Source: Thiohalophilus sp046483665 (lineage in GTDB: Bacteria; Pseudomonadota; Gammaproteobacteria; UBA6429; Thiohalophilaceae). Taken from it: a stretch of 64,000 nucleotides of DNA. A program made the translations under genes and the position numbers. Positions 15,738-24,662 of this stretch are shown one piece after another. Below the pieces are notes generated by a model, which saw only the letters and a program-made list of their open reading frames with translations, ran no database searches and was not told the DNA's origin. Positions within the stretch are counted from its first letter, which is position 1. Every line of letters begins with the position of its first letter. The stretch spans positions 3,515-67,514 of the forward strand of contig NZ_JAWOCR010000054.1 in the NCBI RefSeq assembly GCF_046483665.1. The letters run 5' to 3'.

Positions 15738-18158
15738 TCAAACATCGAGATTATTGGCGTTCAACGCGTTGGTTTCGATGAATTCACGACGCGGTTCGAC
15801 CTGATCGCCCATCAGGGTCGTGAATATCTCGTCAGCGGCAATTGCATCCTCGATCTGCACCTGTAACAGGCGGCGGGATTCGGGGTCGAGGGTGGTCTCC
15901 CAGAGCTGTTCGGGATTCATTTCACCCAGACCTTTGTAACGTTGAACATGTTGACCGCGTTTGGCCTCATCCATTAACCATTCCATTGCCTGACGAAAAG
16001 CGCTAATCGGTTGTTGTTTGTCACCACGTTGAATATATGCACCGTCTTCCAGCAAGCCGTCGAGTTGCTCGCCGAGGGTACTAATGGCCTTGTATTCACC
16101 CATTTCGAAAAATTCGCGCGTAAACACATAATCACTGCTGATCCCGTGACGAATGGCGGTAACCGTCACTTGCCAGCTACCGCTTTCATTTTCATCGCTT
16201 TTAAAATGAAACTGGAACTGTTTGTTGGTGCTGTCATCATTGGCCAGCCGCTGCTGCAGCTCGGCAAACCACTGCTGCATACCCTCGTTATCCAGCAATT
16301 GCGCATCCTTCAATCCGGGCATGTAAATCATTTTTTCCAGCACGATGGCCGGATAGCGACGGCTAAGGCGTCGAATGGTTTCATTGACCAGCATATGCTG
16401 GCGGGCCAGCACTTCCAGCGCCTCGGCACTGAGCGGCGGTGCGCTGTCATTGACATGCAACTCGGCGCTGTCCAGCGCGGTCTGCAACAGATGGGCATTC
16501 AGTTCCGGATCGTCTTTGAGATAGCGTTCCTGTTTCCCTTTTTTGATTTTGTAGAGCGGCGGCTGGGCAATATAGATATAGCCGTGTTCTATCAATTCGG
16601 GCATCTGACGATAGAAAAAGGTCAGCAACAGGGTACGAATGTGCGAGCCGTCTACGTCGGCATCGGTCATAATAATGATGCGATGATATCGTAACTTATT
16701 GATATCAAACTCTTCTTTCCCAATTCCGCAACCCAGGGCGGTAATCAGAGTGCCCACTTCCACCGAAGAGAGCATCTTGTCGAAGCGAGCCTTCTCCACG
16801 TTCAGAATCTTACCCTTGAGCGGCAGTATCGCCTGGGCACGGCGATCCCGACCCTGCTTGGCCGAACCGCCGGCGGAATCCCCTTCCACCAGGAACAGCT
16901 CGGAGAGACTGGGATCCTTTTCCTGACAATCGGCCAGCTTGCCCGGCAGGCCGGCTACATCCAGGGCACCCTTGCGGCGGGTCATTTCGCGCGCCTTGCG
17001 GGCAGCCTCCCGCGCGCGCGCCGCATCCAGAATCTTGGAGGCGATGCCTTTGGCGTCATTGGGATGCTCGAGCAGATAGTCGCTGAATTTCTCGCCCATT
17101 ACCGACTCGACCACGCCTTTGACTTCAGATGACACCAGTTTATCTTTGGTCTGGGACGAGAATTTGGGATCGGGCACCTTGACTGACAAAACGGCGCAAA
17201 GGCCTTCGCGTGCATCGTCGCCGCTGGGGTTGACCTTGGCTTTTTTTGTAAGCCCTTGATTTTCAATATAGTTATTCAACGTGCGGGTGAGGGCGGTACG
17301 AAACCCCGACATATGGGTGCCACCATCACGTTGTGGAATATTATTGGTAAAGCAGTAGATATTTTCCTGATAGGAATCATTCCACTGCATCGCCAGTTCA
17401 ACCCAGATATTGTCTTTTTCCAGATTCAGATAAAAAACGTTTTCGTGTAATGGTGTTTTCTTACGGTTGAGATGCTCGACGAAGGCTTTGATGCCCCCTT
17501 CGTATTCGAACACATCCTGTTTATCCGGCTCCCGTTCGTCATTCAGTACAATGCGCACGCCGGAGTTCAGGAAAGAAAGTTCGCGTAACCGTTTTGCAAG
17601 AATATCGTAATGGAATTCGGTATCGGTGAAAATTTCTGTACTGGGTTTAAAACGAATTTCGGTCCCGGTCTGTTCCGTTTCACCCAGGGGTTGTAACGGA
17701 TATTGAGGCTCTCCCAGCTGGTATTCCTGCTGATAGACCTTGTTGTCACGGCGAATGGTGAGCTTGAGATGTTCAGAAAGCGCATTGACTACGGAAATCC
17801 CTACCCCATGCAGTCCACCGGAGACCTTGTAGGAATTGTCATCGAATTTGCCGCCCGCGTGCAGGACCGTCATGATAACTTCCGCGGCGGAACGACCTTC
17901 TTCTTCATGCAGATCGGTCGGGATCCCGCGACCGTCATCCCGTACCGAGACGGATCCGTCGCTGTGAATAGTGACTTCGATACTCTTGCAGTGACCGGCC
18001 AGGGCTTCATCGATGGAGTTGTCCACCACTTCGAATACCATATGGTGCAGCCCGGTTCCGTCATCCGTATCCCCGATGTACATGCCGGGGCGTTTGCGGA
18101 CTGCATCGAGTCCTTTGAGGACCTTGATATTCGAGGAATCGTAATTTTGTTCGCTCAT
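15738..18158 (-). CDS. gyrB: DNA gyrase subunit B
   Basis: ATPase subunit of gyrase, which introduces negative supercoils. At 806 residues it matches E. coli (804). It has the GHKL ATP site (VVDNSIDEALAGHC, RDDGRGIP), the TOPRIM motif LVEGDSAGGSAKQGRDRR (about 418-435), DADVDGSHI, and the C-terminal RYKGLGEMNPEQLWETTLDP. The insertion typical of proteobacterial GyrB between TOPRIM and C-terminus is present. It follows recF in the conserved dnaA-dnaN-recF-gyrB order. Confidence 0.99.
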   Translation of the reverse strand: MSEQNYDSSNIKVLKGLDAVRKRPGMYIGDTDDGTGLHHMVFEVVDNSIDEALAGHCKSIEVTIHSDGSVSVRDDGRGIPTDLHEEEGRSAAEVIMTVLHAGGKFDDNSYKVSGGLHGVGISVVNALSEHLKLTIRRDNKVYQQEYQLGEPQYPLQPLGETEQTGTEIRFKPSTEIFTDTEFHYDILAKRLRELSFLNSGVRIVLNDEREPDKQDVFEYEGGIKAFVEHLNRKKTPLHENVFYLNLEKDNIWVELAMQWNDSYQENIYCFTNNIPQRDGGTHMSGFRTALTRTLNNYIENQGLTKKAKVNPSGDDAREGLCAVLSVKVPDPKFSSQTKDKLVSSEVKGVVESVMGEKFSDYLLEHPNDAKGIASKILDAARAREAARKAREMTRRKGALDVAGLPGKLADCQEKDPSLSELFLVEGDSAGGSAKQGRDRRAQAILPLKGKILNVEKARFDKMLSSVEVGTLITALGCGIGKEEFDINKLRYHRIIIMTDADVDGSHIRTLLLTFFYRQMPELIEHGYIYIAQPPLYKIKKGKQERYLKDDPELNAHLLQTALDSAELHVNDSAPPLSAEALEVLARQHMLVNETIRRLSRRYPAIVLEKMIYMPGLKDAQLLDNEGMQQWFAELQQRLANDDSTNKQFQFHFKSDENESGSWQVTVTAIRHGISSDYVFTREFFEMGEYKAISTLGEQLDGLLEDGAYIQRGDKQQPISAFRQAMEWLMDEAKRGQHVQRYKGLGEMNPEQLWETTLDPESRRLLQVQIEDAIAADEIFTTLMGDQVEPRREFIETNALNANNLDV

Positions 18159-18184
18159 GGGTGGATTCTCCAGTCAGGTCGCGA

Positions 18185-19261
18185 TTATACCACTTCTTGA
18201 ATGACACCGTGTTCCACGTGGAACATTTTAATTATTTGTTGTTCGTCCGATTCAAGCAGACCAGCTTCAGTGGCAGTGACAAATAACTGGGCACCGGATT
18301 CCACCAGTAATCCCAGCAAACGGGCCCGCCGTTCCGAATCCAGCTCGGCGGGCAGATCATCTACCAGCAAGACCGGGATCTGCTCGCGTACGGCACGAAA
18401 CTGGGCGATCTGGGCCAGTCGCATTGCACTGGCCAGCAGTTTCTGCTGACCCCGGGAAAAATGATTCTGCACTGCCTGGCGATCCTGGCGAATGATTAGA
18501 TCAGCCCGATGCGGTCCACTCTGGGTAAATCCCTGCTGGCGATCTCTTTCAAACCCCCGCGCAAGAGCAGTGCGCAGATCCTGTTCCTGATTCCAGCCGG
18601 GCTGGTAGTGCCAGTCCGGTACCGATCCCAGCAACGCCTGGCTGTAATGCTCCAGCCAGGGTTTCAGTGCCGCCAGGTAATTGCGGCGCAATTGTGTAAG
18701 GCGCTCGCCCTGTTCGATCAACTGGACATCCCAGTACTGGATCTCTTCCGGCCGGGAGCGGGTTTTCAACGCGGCATTTCGCTGACGCAATACTTTATGA
18801 TATGCCTGCCAGATAGACAGAAAAGAATGTTCCACGTGGAACACTCCCCAATCGAGAAACTGGCGGCGATAGCGCGGTCCCTGTTCCAGAATCCGATGAA
18901 TATCGGGGTTGATCACCTGAACCGGTAGCACCGCTGCCAGATCGGAGGTTTTGTGGGCGGTACGCTGGTTGATCCGGATACGGGTCAGATCGCGACCCTT
19001 CTCCAGACCAATAGCGGTGGTTTGGCCTTCCTGACCCCGAATACGTCCGAACACGGTCAGGGTGGGCTGATCCCGTTGAATTACATGTTGAATCGACGTA
19101 CTGCGAAAGGAGCGAGCCAGAGACAGAAGGTGGATTGCTTCGAGTAGACTGGTCTTGCCACTCGCATTTTCACCGTAGATCAGGTTGATCTGATCACAGG
19201 GCGTAATCTCTACCGCATCCAGGTTGCGAACCCGGTTGATCGCCAGATGAGTCAGGCTCAT
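18185..19261 (-). CDS. recF: DNA replication and repair protein RecF
   Basis: SMC-like ABC ATPase loading RecA at gaps together with RecO and RecR. The 358-residue protein has Walker A YGENASGKTSLLEA near residue 30, the signature region FSRGQQKLLASAMRLAQ and Walker B IPVLLVDDLPAELD. It lies between dnaN (11 bases) and gyrB. Unusually, the peptide FHVEH occurs twice, once mid-protein (near residue 142) and once near the C-terminus; both are encoded by the palindrome TGTTCCACGTGGAACA, matching the parS consensus. Confidence 0.97.
   Translation of the reverse strand: MSLTHLAINRVRNLDAVEITPCDQINLIYGENASGKTSLLEAIHLLSLARSFRSTSIQHVIQRDQPTLTVFGRIRGQEGQTTAIGLEKGRDLTRIRINQRTAHKTSDLAAVLPVQVINPDIHRILEQGPRYRRQFLDWGVFHVEHSFLSIWQAYHKVLRQRNAALKTRSRPEEIQYWDVQLIEQGERLTQLRRNYLAALKPWLEHYSQALLGSVPDWHYQPGWNQEQDLRTALARGFERDRQQGFTQSGPHRADLIIRQDRQAVQNHFSRGQQKLLASAMRLAQIAQFRAVREQIPVLLVDDLPAELDSERRARLLGLLVESGAQLFVTATEAGLLESDEQQIIKMFHVEHGVIQEVV
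18210..18225. other. parS-like centromere site (3' end of recF)
   Basis: TGTTCCACGTGGAACA is a perfect 16-base palindrome matching the gammaproteobacterial (Pseudomonas-type) parS consensus bound by ParB. It lies in-frame within the last 14 codons of recF, near the presumed origin, where parS sites usually cluster. Confidence 0.85.
18828..18843. other. parS-like centromere site (middle of recF)
   Basis: A second identical TGTTCCACGTGGAACA, 618 bases from the first, again encodes FHVEH in recF. Two perfect copies of a 16-mer within 650 bases cannot be chance, and the shared reading frame suggests that codons were selected to keep the site. Confidence 0.87.
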
Positions 19262-19272
19262 CGCGAAATCAT

Positions 19273-20373
19273 CTAAAGCCGCATCGGCATGATCACATAG
19301 CGGCTGTTGGCGTCGTCATCTCCCTGGATCAGACAGCTGTGGTTGGCATCAATCATGCCGATGGAAACCTGTTCCGATTTGAGGGCAGAAAGAGCATCCA
19401 GAAAATAGCTCACATTGAAACCAATTTCGAATTCATCTCCCTGATAACTGACTTCAACTTCTTCTTCTGCTTCTTCCTGTTCCGGATTATGAACCGTGGC
19501 TTTGAGCTGATCAGGCGAAAGGCTCAGACGCATGCCCCGATATTTTTCATTCGAGAGAACCGCTGCACGATGGAAGGCTTCGTAGAGAGGCTGGCGAGCG
19601 CACGACACAATGCGCGGCGGATTTTTTGGTATAACTTGTTGATAATCTGGAAATTTTCCATCAATTAGTTTGGAAGTAAAGCTGATATCCGGTAATTCGA
19701 CCCGGATGTGATTCTCTCCCAACTGGATCCGGGCCGTCGTTTCGCTCTCATCCAGCAGACGCATCAGTTCTGTAACACCCTTGCGCGGCAGAATAACCTG
19801 GCGAGGCTCACTGACCGGCAATTCCGCGTCCACTTCACAAACAGCCAGGCGATGGCCGTCTGTAGCCACCGCGCGCAGCCGGTTGCTGGCAAGTTCCAGC
19901 ATCAGCCCATTGAGGTAATAACGGACATCCTGCTGGGCCATGGAGAACTGGGTCTGCTCGATCAGTTTTTTCAGTTGCTGCTGGGTGAGGGAAAACTCCA
20001 GCGGCGATTCGATGGGATCGATATTGGGAAATTCCGCTGCCGGCATGGTCGCCAGGGTAAAACGACTACGCCCGGAACGGATAATGGCCTTGTCCTGATC
20101 GATTTGCACATCCAGCCGGGCATTTTCAGGCAGGGCACGACAGATATCGATAAATTTTTTCGCCGGCAAGGTGATGTCGCCACTGTCCCCGGTGTCGACC
20201 GGCATCTGGGCCACCATTTCCACTTCCAGATCGGTTCCGGTCAGAGTTAATTTGCCGTTATCGATGGAAAACAGAATGTTGGAGAGTATCGGCAAAGTCT
20301 GCCGGCGTTCCACAACACTACCCACCGCTTGCAACGGACGTAGTAGATTTTCACGTTCCAGAGTGATTTTCAT
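19273..20373 (-). CDS. dnaN: DNA polymerase III sliding clamp (beta subunit)
   Basis: Ring-shaped processivity factor for DNA polymerase III. The 366 residues equal E. coli length. Recognisable features are the N-terminal VVERRQTLPILSNIL, the domain-2 pattern YYLNGLMLELASNRLRAVATDGHRLA, and the C-terminal SRYVIMPMRL with the clamp-family P-M-R ending. It lies 11 bases upstream of recF; the 224 bases before it contain DnaA boxes. Confidence 0.98.
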   Translation of the reverse strand: MKITLERENLLRPLQAVGSVVERRQTLPILSNILFSIDNGKLTLTGTDLEVEMVAQMPVDTGDSGDITLPAKKFIDICRALPENARLDVQIDQDKAIIRSGRSRFTLATMPAAEFPNIDPIESPLEFSLTQQQLKKLIEQTQFSMAQQDVRYYLNGLMLELASNRLRAVATDGHRLAVCEVDAELPVSEPRQVILPRKGVTELMRLLDESETTARIQLGENHIRVELPDISFTSKLIDGKFPDYQQVIPKNPPRIVSCARQPLYEAFHRAAVLSNEKYRGMRLSLSPDQLKATVHNPEQEEAEEEVEVSYQGDEFEIGFNVSYFLDALSALKSEQVSIGMIDANHSCLIQGDDDANSRYVIMPMRL

Positions 20374-20597
20374 ATATTAAATACCTGAATATATATCTTC
20401 TTATTGTTAGATCTATTAGTCCAGCGCAAAACAGTTGATAAGCCAGTTTTCTGTTTGATTATTATAGATTTTTCAAGCATAACAAAAGACAAATAAAGTC
20501 TGTATTAAAGTGGTAAAGGCTGTGGATAAATTGTGAGGATGCCGCACCCACCCGAAGAGGGTCAAGTTGAAAACAGCTTGTCCACAGTTTACAGACA
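20374..20597. other. dnaA-dnaN intergenic region with DnaA boxes
   Basis: Contains a perfect DnaA box (TGTGGATAA, 20521-20529, reverse of TTATCCACA) and TTGTCCACA (20578-20586, one mismatch). These sit beside an AT-rich stretch at 20440-20515 that could be a DNA unwinding element. It probably contributes to oriC or to dnaN control. The number of boxes is low for a full origin. Confidence 0.55.
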
Positions 20598-21980
20598 TCA
20601 TGTGCTCAGAGTTCTTAACAGGTTGGAAAAATCTTCATTAATACGTTGATCACCTTCTTTGAGTTCCTCGACCTTGCGGCAGGCATGCAATACCGTGGTA
20701 TGGTCACGACCGCCGAATGCGTCGCCGATCTCGGGCAAGCTATGGCTGGTTAACTCCTTGCACAGGGCCATGGCGATCTGTCGCGGCCGGGTGATAGAAC
20801 GATTACGTCGTTTGGAATGCAAATCAGCCACCCGGATCTTGAAATATTCAGCCACGGTTTTCTGAATGTTATCAATAGTAACCAGCTTATCCTGGATCGC
20901 GAGCAGATCCCGCAGAGCATCCTTGGCAAAATCCATGGTAATGGGACGCCCGGTAAACTGGGCATTGGCAATCACCCGGCGCAAAGCACCTTCGAGTTCG
21001 CGTACGTTGGAACGAATACGTTTGGCGATAAAAAAAGCCACTTCACTGGGCATTTCGATCCCGGATAATTGTGCCTTGCTCATTAAAATTGCGACCCGGG
21101 TTTCCAGTTCCGGTGCTTCGATAGCGACAGGCAGCCCCCAGCCGAAACGGGATTTGAGTCGTTCCTCCAGACCATCCACTTCCTTGGGGTAGCGATCGCA
21201 CGTCATTATTACCTGCTGACCCCCTTCAAGCAGGGAATTAAAGGTGTGGAAAAACTCTTCCTGGGAGCGCTCCTTGCCGGCAAAAAACTGAATATCGTCG
21301 ATCAACAACGCATCAACTGAGCGATAAAAGCGTTTAAAATTATTAATCGTGTTGTGCTGCAGCGCCTTGACCATCTCGGCTACGAAGCGTTCGGAATGCA
21401 AATAAATCACGTTGGCCTGCGGATTTTGCTGCAAAATCATATTACCGACCGCGTGCATCAGGTGGGTCTTGCCCAGACCCACGCCGCCGTAAATCAGCAG
21501 CGGATTATAGGCTTTGCCGGGATTTTCCCCGACCTGGATTGAGGCTGCTTTGCCCAGCTGATTGGATTTGCCCTCAACGAAATTATCAAAGGTAAAACTG
21601 GGATTCAGGCTGCTATTATTGCGTGGCGCGGGATAAGTATTCGATTTTAAATCGGGGCTCGACGCAGGCCTGGCCGGGGCCGGGGCCGGTTGTTCTGTTT
21701 CGGTTTTTATTGCCGGGGCAACGCTTTCTTCGAAGAGCGTCTGGCTCCCGACTTCAGCAACGATAGGAACTGATAAACCGGCAAGATCGTCGGCGATCGC
21801 AGCAATTTGCGACATGAAGTTGTTTTCTATACGATCTTTCACAAAGCTGTTGGGTGCCAGCAAGCGCAGAGTATGGGAATCATAAATCGCATGCAGCGGT
21901 CGTATCCAGGTATTGAATTGCTGCGGTGTCAGCTCGCCTTGCAGACGGTGCAGACACTGATCCCATAGTGAATCCGACAC
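20598..21980 (-). CDS. dnaA: Chromosomal replication initiator protein DnaA
   Basis: AAA+ protein that binds DnaA boxes and opens oriC. It has Walker A GGVGLGKTHLMHAVG, Walker B LLIDDIQF, and the DNA-binding signature GGRDHTTVLHACRKV near the C-terminus. I chose GTG at 21980 because AGGGG lies nine bases upstream and the N-terminus then matches homologues (SDSLWDQCLHRLQGELTPQQFNTW), giving 460 residues (E. coli 467). ATG at 22028 would add 16 residues. A Pro/Ala-rich linker (residues about 90-120) is the usual variable domain II. Confidence 0.97.
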   Translation of the reverse strand: MSDSLWDQCLHRLQGELTPQQFNTWIRPLHAIYDSHTLRLLAPNSFVKDRIENNFMSQIAAIADDLAGLSVPIVAEVGSQTLFEESVAPAIKTETEQPAPAPARPASSPDLKSNTYPAPRNNSSLNPSFTFDNFVEGKSNQLGKAASIQVGENPGKAYNPLLIYGGVGLGKTHLMHAVGNMILQQNPQANVIYLHSERFVAEMVKALQHNTINNFKRFYRSVDALLIDDIQFFAGKERSQEEFFHTFNSLLEGGQQVIMTCDRYPKEVDGLEERLKSRFGWGLPVAIEAPELETRVAILMSKAQLSGIEMPSEVAFFIAKRIRSNVRELEGALRRVIANAQFTGRPITMDFAKDALRDLLAIQDKLVTIDNIQKTVAEYFKIRVADLHSKRRNRSITRPRQIAMALCKELTSHSLPEIGDAFGGRDHTTVLHACRKVEELKEGDQRINEDFSNLLRTLST

Positions 21981-22126
21981 AGTTCGGTTCCCCTGAAGCA
22001 GAGTAAGTTTGGAATAATTGTGACCCATGAGAGGGACCCCAAGTCTATACGGATCGAAACGAGTTATCCACAGGAGGTGAACCCTTTTTATTTGCGGATT
22101 ATCCGTGGGATATTGCTTTATGGCAG
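21981..22126. other. dnaA upstream region, candidate oriC part
   Basis: Contains one perfect DnaA box TTATCCACA (22064-22072) and the related TTATCCGTG (22099-22107). In pseudomonads and relatives the origin lies between rpmH and dnaA, as would be the case here. Few boxes and no clear GATC cluster are visible, so the extent of oriC is uncertain; dnaA autoregulation through the box is equally possible. Confidence 0.5.
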
Positions 22127-22156
22127 TTGACAGGTGCCCCCCTCTCACAGTATTGT
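22127..22156 (+). promoter_or_regulatory. Sigma-70 promoter of rpmH
   Basis: TTGACA (22127-22132), an 18-base spacer and TATTGT (22151-22156) form a good -35/-10 pair about 75 bases before rpmH. The leader then holds a GCCGAC/GTCGGC dyad around 22158-22190. Confidence 0.65.
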
Positions 22157-22230
22157 TGCCGACCTTTTTCGGGGCAAGTCGGCCGGCCAAAATGGCTGAT
22201 AAAATGATTCAATAAACAACGGTTTAGATC

Positions 22231-22365
22231 ATGAAACGTACTTTCCAGCCCAGCAATATCAAACGCAAACGGACACATGGTTTTCGTGCTCGTATGAAAA
22301 CCCGTGGTGGTCGCCAGGTCATCAACGCCCGTCGCGCCAAAGGCCGTCACCGCCTGGCAGTCTGA
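22231..22365 (+). CDS. rpmH: 50S ribosomal protein L34
   Basis: 44-residue basic ribosomal protein, almost invariant: starts MKRTFQPSNIKRKRTHGFRA, ends RRAKGRHRLAV. It is very often the gene next to dnaA, transcribed divergently, exactly as here. rnpA follows after 14 bases. Confidence 0.99.
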   Translation: MKRTFQPSNIKRKRTHGFRARMKTRGGRQVINARRAKGRHRLAV

Positions 22366-22379
22366 TCCGGAGTCAACGG

Positions 22380-22739
22380 ATGAGCACCGGGCAATTTGCT
22401 CGGCATCAGAAGCTTCTGACCTCATCCGAGTTCCGGAATGTTTTCGCCCATCCCCGGCGTTTCAATCATCCCCATTTGATGATACTGGCTCGATCCAATC
22501 AAAAACCGTATGCCCGTCTCGGTCTGGCAATTCCCAAACGTCATATCCGTCTGGCGGTTGATCGAAATCGCATCAAGCGCCAGATCCGCGAATCCTTTCG
22601 CACCCGACAGACGAAGCTGGTAGGATGGGATATTGTTGTGATGGCGCGCAGCGGTGCCGCGCGCCTGAGCAATCGGGAGTTGCGTGAGGTGCTGGAATCC
22701 CACTGGCAGAGGCTGGCAAAAGAATGCGCCGACTCCTGA
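22380..22739 (+). CDS. rnpA: Ribonuclease P protein component
   Basis: Basic protein subunit of RNase P, which removes 5' leaders from pre-tRNAs together with M1 RNA. The 119 residues contain the diagnostic RNRIKRQIRESFR motif (about residues 61-73) and an N-terminal LLTSSEFRNVF. It overlaps yidD by 16 bases, the usual arrangement. The rnpB RNA is not in this window. Confidence 0.97.
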   Translation: MSTGQFARHQKLLTSSEFRNVFAHPRRFNHPHLMILARSNQKPYARLGLAIPKRHIRLAVDRNRIKRQIRESFRTRQTKLVGWDIVVMARSGAARLSNRELREVLESHWQRLAKECADS

Positions 22740-22945
22740 TACTATTGATTGGTGGCTATCGCTATCTGATCAGCCCCTTGATGGGCCATCATTGCCGTTT
22801 TTACCCCAGTTGTTCCGAGTACGCCCAGACGGCCATCGGCCGCTTCGGTGTGTTTCGCGGCAGCTGGCTGGCGGTCAAACGCATCAGTTGTTGCCATCCC
22901 TGGCATGAGGGCGGCATCGACCCGGTACCAGAGAAGAAGAAGTAA
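22724..22945 (+). CDS. yidD: Membrane protein insertion efficiency factor YidD
   Basis: 73-residue inner-membrane-associated protein assisting YidC-dependent insertion. It shows an amphipathic N-terminus (LLILLIGGYRYLISPLMG), then the conserved CRFYPSCSEYAQTAI and CCHPWHEGGIDPVP. Overlaps rnpA and is followed one base later by yidC, a conserved cluster. Confidence 0.95.
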   Translation: MRRLLILLIGGYRYLISPLMGHHCRFYPSCSEYAQTAIGRFGVFRGSWLAVKRISCCHPWHEGGIDPVPEKKK

Positions 22946-22946
22946 C

Positions 22947-24650
22947 ATGGAACAACAACGTCCACTCTTATTTATTGCCCTCGCTATTATCCTGTTCCTG
23001 TTGTGGGATGCCTGGCAACGGGACTTCGGCCCGCAATCTGAATCGCAGACGACGCAACAAACCGATCAATCTGCAGACCAACGTTCCGATCGCGCCGATG
23101 TACCGATGGGCGCCGATGAGAGCGAAACGACCGCCCAAAGCGACAGTCGCTCGGCGGATGTGCCATCGGGCGGTGATGATGGGGGTCGCTTGCTCGAGAG
23201 CGATTCGCGTATTGAGGTGGTGACGGATGTCTTTCGTGCCGAGATCGACACCGTGGGCGGGGATCTACGGCATGTCGAGCTGCTCGAATACCCGATCAGC
23301 AGTGATAAGCCGGATGAACCGGTCGTACTGATGAATGACAGACTGCCGAACCTGTTTGTCAGCCAGTCCGGCTTTACCGCCAAACGTCAGCGGGAGGGCG
23401 ACGACAGTCTGATCGAAGCGCCAAACCATTACAGTCGTTACCAGGCTCAGGCCGATCGCTATCGGATGCGCGGGGGTCAGGATCAACTGAACGTGGATCT
23501 GATCTGGGAAAGTCCCGAGGGTGTTGAGTTTATCAAGACCTACAAGTTCACCCGCGGCGACTATCTCGTGGAAGTTGAACATACGATTAACAATAAGACC
23601 GATCGGCTGTGGCGCGGCAATCTCTATACCCAGTTACAGCGCACCCAGGTCTCTGAAATCGACACCCCCCGGTTCGTTTACACCTACATGGGCGGGGTTA
23701 TCTACTCGCCAGAAGAAAAGTACGAGAAGATCGACTTTTCCGAGATGCAGGACGAGAATCTGGAGCGCGCCATCACCGGCGGCTGGGCAGCCATGATCCA
23801 GCACTATTTTCTCGGCGCCTGGATTCCGCCGGCCGAGAAAACCCAGACCTTTTACAGCCGTTATATCAAGAATAATACCCGTTATGTCCTGGGAATGAAG
23901 TCCGCCAATGAAATCCGCGTGGCCGGCGGGGAACAGCAGACCCTGAGCAACCGGTTATTCGTCGGACCCAAATTGCAGGATCGTCTGGATGAAGTCGCAC
24001 CGGGACTGGAGTTGACGGTCGATTATGGCCTGCTGCATTTCATTTCCAAGCCCTTGTTCTGGATACTCGATTTCATTCATGATTTTGTCGGCAACTGGGG
24101 CTGGGCGATCGTAATTCTGACGATTCTTATCAAGCTGGTGTTCTACAAACTCTCCGAAACCAGTTACAAATCGATGGCCAACATGCGTCGCGTGCAGCCG
24201 CGTATGAAACAGCTGAAGGAGCGTTACTCCGACGACCGGCAAAAGATGAACCAGGCTTTGATGGATCTCTACAAAAAAGAGAAGATCAACCCGCTGGGCG
24301 GTTGTTTGCCGATTCTGGTCCAGATCCCGGTGTTTATCGCTTTGTACTGGGTATTGCTGGAAAGTGTCGAGATGCGTCAGGCGCCCTGGATTCTCTGGGT
24401 ACAGAACATGTCCGCGCCGGATCCCTATTTTATATTGCCGCTGTTGATGGGCATCACCATGTTTATACAGCAGAAACTCAATCCAGCACCCCTGGATCCG
24501 ATTCAGGCCAAGATCATGATGTTTCTGCCGTTTGTGTTCACCATTTTCTTCGCCTTTTTCCCGGCCGGGCTGGTGCTTTACTGGGTGGTCAATAACACCC
24601 TGTCGATCGCCCAGCAGTACTATATTACCCGTTATGTGGTGAAAGTATGA
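22947..24650 (+). CDS. yidC: Membrane protein insertase YidC
   Basis: Inner-membrane insertase/chaperone for membrane proteins, working alone or with SecYEG. ATG at 22947 begins MEQQRPLLFIALAIILFLLW, an N-terminal anchor. Residues about 35-90 are low-complexity and acidic, then a periplasmic beta domain to about residue 350, then the conserved C-terminal helices with YKLSETSYKSMANMRRVQPR and NPLGGCLPILVQIPVFIALY. Length is 567 (E. coli 548); the extra is the low-complexity spacer. Confidence 0.97.
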   Translation: MEQQRPLLFIALAIILFLLWDAWQRDFGPQSESQTTQQTDQSADQRSDRADVPMGADESETTAQSDSRSADVPSGGDDGGRLLESDSRIEVVTDVFRAEIDTVGGDLRHVELLEYPISSDKPDEPVVLMNDRLPNLFVSQSGFTAKRQREGDDSLIEAPNHYSRYQAQADRYRMRGGQDQLNVDLIWESPEGVEFIKTYKFTRGDYLVEVEHTINNKTDRLWRGNLYTQLQRTQVSEIDTPRFVYTYMGGVIYSPEEKYEKIDFSEMQDENLERAITGGWAAMIQHYFLGAWIPPAEKTQTFYSRYIKNNTRYVLGMKSANEIRVAGGEQQTLSNRLFVGPKLQDRLDEVAPGLELTVDYGLLHFISKPLFWILDFIHDFVGNWGWAIVILTILIKLVFYKLSETSYKSMANMRRVQPRMKQLKERYSDDRQKMNQALMDLYKKEKINPLGGCLPILVQIPVFIALYWVLLESVEMRQAPWILWVQNMSAPDPYFILPLLMGITMFIQQKLNPAPLDPIQAKIMMFLPFVFTIFFAFFPAGLVLYWVVNNTLSIAQQYYITRYVVKV

Positions 24651-24662
24651 GGCTGTGAAACA

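Noticed and set aside
22088..22099. TTATTTGCGGAT upstream of dnaA resembling a family D arm end
   Set aside because: Only 12 bases match and there is no second arm; likely chance.
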